DNA of 9,128 nucleotides, from assembly GCA_004555425.1 (NCBI GenBank), contig SFID01000107.1, positions 1 to 9,128 on the forward strand, given 5' to 3'. Within the stretch, counting starts at the first letter, position 1. The number at the start of each line of letters is the position of its first letter. The stretch comes from Bacteroidales bacterium (GTDB taxonomy: Bacteria; Bacteroidota; Bacteroidia; Bacteroidales; Bacteroidaceae). The notes beneath the pieces are model-generated. The model worked only from the letters and a program-made list of their open reading frames with translations. It made no database searches and was not told where the DNA came from. The position numbers were made by a program, and so were the translations under genes. Below are positions 1-6,701 of this stretch, piece by piece.

Positions 1-1194
1 AGTACCAATGACAGTGACTTCAAGCATCCCGACAATGCTGTCAATAAGTTCGTAGCCTATCACCTCATTAAGGGTAAGATGGCCTACAACCAGTTGATTG
101 TCCACTTCAACGAATACGCTTATAAGTATGGTGGCTCTTCTGCTTCGCCCCAGACTTCGAATATTCCTACCAACGTATGGGATTACTATACCACGATGGG
201 AAATCATCCCGCACTGCTCAAGGTCGTTCAGGTAGGTAATACAGGACAGGATCCTCAGGCTCTCGCAGCAAATGACTATAATAACCAGGCCATCTTCTTG
301 AATCGTGTCTCCAAGTATCAAAACGACCGCCATGGTGACTACCACGAGATTGTAGCTAGCCAACGCGGCGTGAAGGTATCTCCTGATAATGGTGCCTACG
401 ACAACAACTCTGTCAATGGTTTCTATTTCCCCATTGATGGTATCCTCGTCAACGATGCTGCAAATATCAATGCCTTGGGTAGCGAGCGTATTCGTTTCGA
501 CCTTTCAACGGTTCTGCATGAATATCTCTCCAACAGCATTCGCGGTGGTGACTACACCATCTGCCCCAATGGCTATTTCGAGAACATTCTTAATGAATCT
601 GCTGATACCAAGATTTGCTACCTCTTTGCAGGTTACATTAGTGCTACTGGTTGGAACGACTACCAGGGTGACGAAACCCTCGTACTCGGTCTCTATGACT
701 TCACCATTAAGCTGCCTCCCGTACCCAAGAGCGGTACCTACGAAATCCGTATGGGCCAGGCCTTCAACGACCAGCGTGGTATGTGTCAGCTCTACTTCGG
801 TGACGCTCCCTATAACCTCCAACCCGCAGGTCTTCCTCTTGACCAGCGTCAGAGTGCTGACAACAACCCTGCAATACCTTGGGTGAAGGACTCTGAGGAT
901 GACGATGAACTGAACGCCGAAAACGACAAGAATATGCGTAACCAGGGTTACATGAAGGCTCCTCAGTATTACACCATTACTGATGGTACTGGCGAGAACC
1001 CCGTCCGCGGTCGTGGTGGTGCCTACTGCGCCCTCCGTCGTATCGTTGGTATCTACGAACTAGATGCCAACAAGACCTACTACATCCGTCTGAAGTCCGC
1101 TCTTAAGAAGCTCGACTCACAGTGCTTCCTTGATTATTTCGAGTATGTGCCAAACAATATTTACAATGGTACAGAACCCGAGGATATCTGGTAA
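1..1194 (+). CDS. Fasciclin (FAS1) domain protein, 5'-truncated by the window edge
   Basis: The frame is open from base 1 to the TAA at 1192-1194, giving 397 visible residues. The ATG at 79 is internal, because the 26 codons before it already encode conserved FAS1 sequence, so the true start is off the window. Residues 7-26 carry the FAS1 core (NKFVAYHLIKGK, matching the family's 'YH-hydrophobic-x-G' element). Residues 139-152 (NGFYFPIDGILVND) match the second conserved FAS1 box. Only the C-terminal half of this FAS1 domain is present. From about residue 160 to the end is a beta-rich region with GTYEIRMGQAFND at 245-257, not part of FAS1. FAS1 domains are known extracellular adhesion modules; no catalytic motif is visible. 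A signal peptide, and perhaps another FAS1 domain, would be expected upstream. The gene is followed after 32 bases by a second FAS1 protein with a similar tail, suggesting partners or ancient duplicates in one operon. An adhesion or ligand-binding role is inference. Confidence 0.86.
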   Translation, partial: STNDSDFKHPDNAVNKFVAYHLIKGKMAYNQLIVHFNEYAYKYGGSSASPQTSNIPTNVWDYYTTMGNHPALLKVVQVGNTGQDPQALAANDYNNQAIFLNRVSKYQNDRHGDYHEIVASQRGVKVSPDNGAYDNNSVNGFYFPIDGILVNDAANINALGSERIRFDLSTVLHEYLSNSIRGGDYTICPNGYFENILNESADTKICYLFAGYISATGWNDYQGDETLVLGLYDFTIKLPPVPKSGTYEIRMGQAFNDQRGMCQLYFGDAPYNLQPAGLPLDQRQSADNNPAIPWVKDSEDDDELNAENDKNMRNQGYMKAPQYYTITDGTGENPVRGRGGAYCALRRIVGIYELDANKTYYIRLKSALKKLDSQCFLDYFEYVPNNIYNGTEPEDIW

Positions 1195-1206
1195 TTAGAT
1201 CGTTCC

Positions 1207-1219
1207 ATTAGATTCTAAT
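1207..1219. promoter_or_regulatory. Short perfect palindrome in the leader of the second FAS1 gene
   Basis: ATTAGA-T-TCTAAT is a perfect inverted repeat with 6-base arms around a single central base. It ends 7 bases before the ATG at 1227. The ATTAGAT element also occurs as a direct repeat at 1194-1200, overlapping the preceding stop codon, with a 13-base period. It could be an operator or a small translational control element, but the gap is only 32 bases and AT-rich, so chance is a real alternative. No Bacteroidota-type -33/-7 promoter is recognisable here. Confidence 0.25.
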
Positions 1220-1226
1220 CAGTTCT

Positions 1227-3167
1227 ATGAAAAGTATATATAAGAATATGGTAACCCGCAGCCTCGTAGGAGCATCCTTGCTCCTAGGGGTCTGCGCCTG
1301 TACCGACGACCACTTCGACGTAGTCAATAATCCTGTGATGGGAGGCAATCAGACCATTTGGCAGAACATTAAGGGCAATCCTGAGCTGTCCGAATTTGCT
1401 AATCTCCTCCAGCGTACCCGCGTCATGAAGAATGAGGATGACCGCAATGCCACTCAGAGCTTTGCCAGTCTTCTCGACCAGCCCCAGTCGTTCACGGTGT
1501 GGGCTCCTCTCAACGGCACCTTCGATGCCACCAAGGCTAAGTACAACCAACTCCTTCTCGAGGCAGCTGCCCTCCGAGAGGCTGCTGGCAATGTGCAAAC
1601 CCCTGAGACTCCCGAGCCTCCAGTCGATCCCGAGAACCCTGGAAACCCCGAAACTCCCAACCCCGATGCTCCTACACCCAGCAGTTACGAAGTACCCGCT
1701 GGTCTTACCGCTGAGCAGTACCTCGACTTGGCTGACCAGAAAGAGTATCAGGTTGTCAATCAGTTCGTCCGCAACCACATCTCTCGCTTCCAGTATCAAT
1801 CCCTCGCTGGCGCGCAGGATGTCCGCCTGATGAACACGAAGAATAGTGTCCTCAGCAACAATCAGCTCAACGGACTGCCCATCGGCAACGATGTCTATTA
1901 TTCCACTAATGGTTCGCTCTACACCCTTCAGGGGGCGAATCCTTTCGCTTTCAATATTTTCGACTTCATCTCTTCTAGCGAAAACTACAGCACCCTGTAT
2001 GGTATCCTCACCGATCCGCAGGTTGACCACAAAACTTTCTGGGCCGCAGGTAGTACCGAAGGTGCGATGAACGAAAATGGCGAGATGGTGTACGTAGATT
2101 CTGTATTCCTCTACAACAACGACATTCTCGATGCCGCTGGCGCTCAGATTAAGAACGAGGATAGTGTCTATGTAGCGTTGATTCCTACCAACACTGCTTG
2201 GGACGAGGCAGTAGAGAAGGTATCTGCCCTCTACACCTACGGAACGACCTACTGCTATGACTGGGATGAGGAAACTGGTAAGTTCCTCAAGAACGGCGCC
2301 AACGCACTCAAGTTTACTAAGGCAGAGATGGACTCTCTCCAGAGCCTCATCACCAACGAGACGATTATCCGCAACATGTTCTTTACACCCAGCATCTTCA
2401 CGGGTGTAAACACAGCCGATTCTGCACAGGTTATCAACTACACCCTGCATGCCGATTCCCTCAAGTCAACGACGGGTACTACGTTCTATAACGCCAACAA
2501 GGGTGGTGAGAATCCTCTCTTCGCAGGAATCAACCCAGTCAAGGCTTCCAACGGCTACGTATTCCCGCTTGAAACCTACCGTGTTGACCCCGCCTATTCG
2601 TTCATCAATCATACCGAAAACCAAGCTGCTTTCATGACTTGCAGCACAACGGGTTGTGTGACGCAAGGTGGGCAGATGATTACGCTGACTGATGACAACC
2701 GCAATACCGAAGTCTTGGGCGATTTGGCAGATGACCGTTATAGCTACTACGCAGTGTCTGGTAACAGTAAGTTGACCATCCGTTTCCGTCTGAACAACAT
2801 ACTGAGCGCACGCTACAAGATTACCATCCAGATGGCCCCCAACCGTATCAATAAGGACCATATCCGTCTGGACCAGAATGGTGATACCATTGTCGAGGCA
2901 CCCAAGTTCGACGTCCAGTTGCTCGGTGACGACATGAAGACGATTTCAGGAACGAAGGCTGTCAAGAACATCCAGATTGACCAGGACAAGGTGACCAACA
3001 TTGTGCTCTACGAGGACGTTTTCTTCCCCAAGAACTATGTCGGTCTTCCTTCTGGCTACAGTAGCTTCCCCATGCTTGAGGTTTCTATGACGCTTGCCCA
3101 GCAAAAGTCGGGTAACTGCAAGGCCCTCAGTATCGGAAAAATCATCATCGAACCAGTACGTGACTAG
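1227..3167 (+). CDS. Fasciclin (FAS1) repeat surface lipoprotein
   Basis: This 646-residue protein starts with a lipoprotein signal peptide: K2, a hydrophobic segment around 12-22, and lipobox VCA-C25. The mature end reads C-TDDHFD, whose acidic residues resemble the surface-export signal of Bacteroidota lipoproteins. The ATG at 1227 is chosen because it places this signal peptide exactly at the N-terminus. FAS1 domain 1 spans about 42-255, with a first box at 89-100 (FTVWAPLNGTFD), a 'NH' strand at 179-189 and a second box near 228-240. A proline/glutamate-rich stretch (about 124-152) interrupts it. FAS1 domain 2 spans about 252-455, with boxes at 315-332 (YVALIPTNTAWDEAV) and 442-455 (NGYVFPLETYRVDP). 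A beta-rich C-terminal region (about 495-646) contains ARYKITIQMAPN at 528-539, similar to GTYEIRMGQAFND in the preceding protein. C472 and C477 form a C-x4-C pair. FAS1 proteins are adhesion or binding modules. Its place between another FAS1 gene and a SusC/SusD pair suggests an accessory surface subunit of that complex, which is inference. Confidence 0.9.
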   Translation: MKSIYKNMVTRSLVGASLLLGVCACTDDHFDVVNNPVMGGNQTIWQNIKGNPELSEFANLLQRTRVMKNEDDRNATQSFASLLDQPQSFTVWAPLNGTFDATKAKYNQLLLEAAALREAAGNVQTPETPEPPVDPENPGNPETPNPDAPTPSSYEVPAGLTAEQYLDLADQKEYQVVNQFVRNHISRFQYQSLAGAQDVRLMNTKNSVLSNNQLNGLPIGNDVYYSTNGSLYTLQGANPFAFNIFDFISSSENYSTLYGILTDPQVDHKTFWAAGSTEGAMNENGEMVYVDSVFLYNNDILDAAGAQIKNEDSVYVALIPTNTAWDEAVEKVSALYTYGTTYCYDWDEETGKFLKNGANALKFTKAEMDSLQSLITNETIIRNMFFTPSIFTGVNTADSAQVINYTLHADSLKSTTGTTFYNANKGGENPLFAGINPVKASNGYVFPLETYRVDPAYSFINHTENQAAFMTCSTTGCVTQGGQMITLTDDNRNTEVLGDLADDRYSYYAVSGNSKLTIRFRLNNILSARYKITIQMAPNRINKDHIRLDQNGDTIVEAPKFDVQLLGDDMKTISGTKAVKNIQIDQDKVTNIVLYEDVFFPKNYVGLPSGYSSFPMLEVSMTLAQQKSGNCKALSIGKIIIEPVRD

Positions 3168-3197
3168 CATCTTGTTAACACGAAAAATCTGAAAATT

Positions 3198-6100
3198 ATG
3201 GATAAGTATAAATGCAATAATTTTATGCAAGGAGCACTTCGTACTGGTGTCAGCCTGTTCCTCCTCTCTGGCGCGTGCGTCTTCTCTGGCGCACAGGCAC
3301 AGACTCCTGCGAGCAAGACTACTCCCGCCACCAAGACGACCTCCGTTGCTATGCGTGAGATTAGCGGCCACGTTTACGATGCTGCCACCAACGCTCCTCT
3401 CGCTGGTGTACGCGTTCAGGCACTCAACAACCGCTACTATACCGCGTTGACCGACGACAATGGTGCTTACACCATCAAAGTCCCCGAATACGTCACGGCT
3501 CTCTACGTGACCATTCCCGAACGCAACGCCGAGTACAACGCTTCCCAGATTGCCATCAAGGGTACAACAAATCAGAACGCCTACCTCAACGCTTCCCACC
3601 TCAAGGGATTCTATAAGGATGGTATTGACGTTGTGACAAATGCCGAGATGGTTACAAAGGAAACCAGCGCCATTACCATTGAAAACGATGTTGAGAACCA
3701 CCTCAACGCCAACGTCCGCACTATCAGCCGTGGCGGTATGCCCGCACAGGGTGCAGCCATGTTTATCAATGGTATCGGTTCGCTCAACGCCAACGCACAG
3801 CCTCTCGTCATTATCGACGGAGTGATGTGGGATATGCAGTACGACCGTACGACCCTCCACGATGGTTTCTTCAATAACGTATTCAACATCGTTGACCCCG
3901 AAGACATCGAATCCGTTGAGGTTCTCAATAATGGTACGGCCCTCTATGGTGCCAAGGGTGCCAACGGTGTCCTCCGCATCACCACCAAGCGTGGCCATAG
4001 CCAGGTAACTCGCATTAACATCCGCGCCTTCGGAGGTTTCGAACTCGTGCCCGAGAAGACCAAGGTGATGAATGCCAACCAGTATCGCAACTATGTGACT
4101 GAGCTCATCGGTACCACGCCCGAGGCCATTGATTACTTCAAGACCTCCACGACGCTGCCGCCGTTCATGAACGAGGACCCCAGCTACCTCTACTACGATG
4201 TGTACCACCAGAACACCGACTGGCAGAAAGACCTCTATCGCAATGCTTTCACCCAGAACTACAAGGTCAGCGTAGAAGGTGGTGACGATGTGGCTATGTA
4301 CAACCTCTCCCTCGGCTACAGCCAGAGCAATGCCACGGCCGAGAAGAACGACTTCAACCGACTCAACATCCGCTTCAATACCGACATCAACCTGTTCAAG
4401 AACTTTGTTACGGGCATGGACATCTCCTATGTTCGCAATGCCTACAACCTTCGCGACAATGGTTGGGCCGAGGACTACAGCGCTCGCCACATCTCTGCTC
4501 CCAATGTGCTGGGCCTCATTCAGTCGCCCTTCATCAGCCCCTATGCACACTACGTGATGTACAACAACGGGCAGCTTCAGCTGGGCCATGCCAACAATGT
4601 CTACTCTGGTAAGAACTACACCGACGGCAACAACCCCTATCGCTTTGCCGACGCCTTCGGTTACTCTGGTTTCATCAACCCCTTCTGGATTCTCAAGAAT
4701 GGCGATGGTGACAACAAGAACTATCAGGAGCAGACCCAGTTTGCCATCAACGTGAATCCCCGCTATACCATCAACAAGTACTTGACCGTTAGCGACCGTT
4801 TCAGCTACATGATCAATCGTAACAACGAGAAGTACTTCGTGCCCAAGGATGGTACGCCCTCTAAGAGTGTCGAAGGACTCGGTTCCATCCGCAACATCCT
4901 CAGCACGCAGTTTGGCAAGGAGACCACCCTCTTCAACGACTTCCAGGTAAATTGGGATCGTCAGTTTAAGGCCCACCGCGTCGGCATCCTCGGTGGCTTC
5001 CGCCTCGCTTCCTATTCTTATAGCGACAGCTACGTGACGGGTTACAACAACGACAACGATAAGATGCCCAACATCTCCAAGTCGCTCAGCTTCCTCTCTT
5101 CGGGCGGCACCAACGACTCTTGGATCAACTTGGCATACTATCTCAATGCCCGCTACAATTTCAAGAACCGCTACTTCCTCGACTTCACCACTTCCATGGA
5201 ATCTTCCTCTCGTTTCGGTAAGGAAGCCAAGGAGGGTATCAAGCTCGCCGGCGTGAAGTGGGGTATCTTCCCCTCCATTCAGGCTGCTTGGGTGATGAGC
5301 AACGAAAAATGGTTCAATGTTGATGGTATCAACTACCTCAAGATTTCCGCAGGCTACGAAGAGAGCGGTAACGACAACGTAGACTACTATGCCACTCGTA
5401 CCTACTTCGAAAACGTCAAGTTCCTCGGACAGGCCACGGCTCTCCAGCTCGCCAATATCCAGAATCCCGCCATCCAGTGGGAAACCAACCGCCGCTTCAA
5501 CGTAGGTCTCCAGGGTAGCTTCCTCAAGGACCGCCTCGGCCTCGGCCTCAACTTCTATGCCGGCAAGACCAGCAACCTCCTCACCCGCAAGGCTGTGAGC
5601 GACATCACCGGTCTCCGCTATATGTGGGCCAACGAAGGCGAACTCAAGAATGTCGGTCTGGATGCCCGTTTGAACGCCATTCTTGTGAACCGCAAGAACT
5701 TCAAGTGGGAAGCTGGCTTTACCATCGGCCACTATCGCAACGAGATTACCGAACTCCCCACCTCCAGCCTCAACTACATCCGCACCTACGAACTGGATGC
5801 CGCTGGCAAGAAGGTGGCTAGCTCCGAGCAGCGCCTCCATGGCTACACCACTTCCGTCTATGGCCAGAACAACGTCCTCACCGCTGTCGGTACTGCCGCA
5901 GGCGTGTTCTATGGCTACAAAACCAATGGTGTCTTTGCCACTGATGCCGAAGCCGCTGCTGCTGGCAAATACGGCTACCTCCGCTATCCGACTGGCCTCA
6001 ACGAAAATCCCTATCGTGAGTTCCAGGCTGGCGACGTTCGTTTCGTTGACCAGAACGGCGATGGCTGGATTAGCGAAGCCGATATGGTTGTCATTGGCGA

Positions 6101-6605
6101 CCCCAACCCCGATATCTTCGGTAACATCTTCACCTCTTTCACTTGGAAAGACCTGACCCTCGACCTCAACTTCAAGTATTCGCTCGGCAACGACATCTAC
6201 AACTACCAGCGTTCTCAGCTTGAAGCCGCCAACAACATCTACAACCAGACCACAGCCGTCTGCAACCGTTGGCGCTACGAACGTCAGATTACCGATATGC
6301 CTCGCGCAATGGCTCCTGGCAACGACCAGTGGGTCAACAACGAGCGTTTCAGCGACCGTTGGATTGAGGATGGTTCCTTCCTCAAACTCAAGAAGGTGCG
6401 CCTCACCTACAAGGTGCCCGTACATCTCAGCTGGCTGCTCGGCCTCTCCATCTGGGGCGAAGCCAACAATGTCTTCACTGTCACCAAGTACCTCGGCAAT
6501 GACCCCGAAGTATCTTGCGGCAACAGCGTCCTCTATCAGGGTATCGATGCCGGTTATCTGCCCACCAGCCGTAACTTCAACATCGGTCTGACCATCAACT
6601 TGTAA
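3198..6605 (+). CDS. SusC/RagA-family TonB-dependent outer-membrane transporter
   Basis: This 1135-residue outer-membrane protein should import a ligand bound by SusD, using TonB-transduced energy. The signal peptide ends at GAQA34-Q35, which supports the ATG at 3198. A Thr/Ala/Lys-rich linker (about 35-52) precedes a carboxypeptidase regulatory-like domain at about 54-132 (ISGHVYDAATNAPLAGVRV). The plug follows, with LVIIDGVMWD at 203-212 and the family signature at 231-266 (DPEDIESVEVLNNG, ALYGAKGANGVLRITTKRG). The rest is a beta barrel rich in alternating aromatic strands, ending in SRNFNIGLTINL. DQNGDGWISEAD at 951-962 is an EF-hand-like loop (D951, N953, D955, D962) common near the end of SusC proteins and probably binds calcium. 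There is no N-terminal secretin/TonB (STN) domain, so direct FecR anti-sigma signalling is not expected. The plug is atypical: no clear EVVV-type TonB box, and the usual 'IRG' is replaced by INGIGS. It lies 30 bases after the FAS1 lipoprotein gene and 96 bases before its SusD partner. The substrate cannot be deduced. Confidence 0.97.
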   Translation: MDKYKCNNFMQGALRTGVSLFLLSGACVFSGAQAQTPASKTTPATKTTSVAMREISGHVYDAATNAPLAGVRVQALNNRYYTALTDDNGAYTIKVPEYVTALYVTIPERNAEYNASQIAIKGTTNQNAYLNASHLKGFYKDGIDVVTNAEMVTKETSAITIENDVENHLNANVRTISRGGMPAQGAAMFINGIGSLNANAQPLVIIDGVMWDMQYDRTTLHDGFFNNVFNIVDPEDIESVEVLNNGTALYGAKGANGVLRITTKRGHSQVTRINIRAFGGFELVPEKTKVMNANQYRNYVTELIGTTPEAIDYFKTSTTLPPFMNEDPSYLYYDVYHQNTDWQKDLYRNAFTQNYKVSVEGGDDVAMYNLSLGYSQSNATAEKNDFNRLNIRFNTDINLFKNFVTGMDISYVRNAYNLRDNGWAEDYSARHISAPNVLGLIQSPFISPYAHYVMYNNGQLQLGHANNVYSGKNYTDGNNPYRFADAFGYSGFINPFWILKNGDGDNKNYQEQTQFAINVNPRYTINKYLTVSDRFSYMINRNNEKYFVPKDGTPSKSVEGLGSIRNILSTQFGKETTLFNDFQVNWDRQFKAHRVGILGGFRLASYSYSDSYVTGYNNDNDKMPNISKSLSFLSSGGTNDSWINLAYYLNARYNFKNRYFLDFTTSMESSSRFGKEAKEGIKLAGVKWGIFPSIQAAWVMSNEKWFNVDGINYLKISAGYEESGNDNVDYYATRTYFENVKFLGQATALQLANIQNPAIQWETNRRFNVGLQGSFLKDRLGLGLNFYAGKTSNLLTRKAVSDITGLRYMWANEGELKNVGLDARLNAILVNRKNFKWEAGFTIGHYRNEITELPTSSLNYIRTYELDAAGKKVASSEQRLHGYTTSVYGQNNVLTAVGTAAGVFYGYKTNGVFATDAEAAAAGKYGYLRYPTGLNENPYREFQAGDVRFVDQNGDGWISEADMVVIGDPNPDIFGNIFTSFTWKDLTLDLNFKYSLGNDIYNYQRSQLEAANNIYNQTTAVCNRWRYERQITDMPRAMAPGNDQWVNNERFSDRWIEDGSFLKLKKVRLTYKVPVHLSWLLGLSIWGEANNVFTVTKYLGNDPEVSCGNSVLYQGIDAGYLPTSRNFNIGLTINL

Positions 6606-6623
6606 ACCATGCGATAACGCACA

Positions 6624-6669
6624 CGAACTGGCGGGAGCATCCCTCCCCGTGGTGCTCCCGCCCAGTTCG
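6624..6669 (+). promoter_or_regulatory. Intercistronic GC-rich hairpin between the susC-like and susD-like genes
   Basis: The arms CGAACTGGCGGGAGCA (6624-6639) and TGCTCCCGCCCAGTTCG (6653-6669) pair over 16 bp with one bulged C. A G-U pair and a C-G pair (6640-6652, 6641-6651) extend the stem to 18 bp around a 9-base C-rich loop. It begins 18 bases after the SusC stop and ends 32 bases before the SusD start. Only TTT at 6673-6675 follows, so it lacks the U-run of a classical terminator. A partial terminator, an mRNA 3'-end stabiliser or a processing site giving different SusC and SusD levels would all fit. The rest of the gap is AT-rich leader with no recognisable -33/-7 promoter. Confidence 0.7.
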
Positions 6670-6701
6670 AGCGTTTCTCAACACGTAATAATTGATATAC
6701 A

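Noticed and set aside
79..81. ATG at 79 as the true start of the first gene
   Set aside because: The frame is open upstream to base 1 and encodes conserved FAS1 residues there, with no signal peptide after the ATG; the gene is cut by the window edge.
2946..6425. Very long minus-strand open frame (over 1100 codons) opposite the SusC gene
   Set aside because: The translation is a low-complexity Val/Glu/Gly/Ala/Ile-rich string without domains or a signal peptide. It arises because the SusC codon bias avoids codons that read as stops on the other strand. The plus strand encodes a full recognisable family.
6671..6701. Separate promoter for the SusD gene
   Set aside because: The AT-rich leader does not contain a convincing TTTG ... 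TAnnTTTG pair at the spacing expected for Bacteroidota housekeeping promoters.
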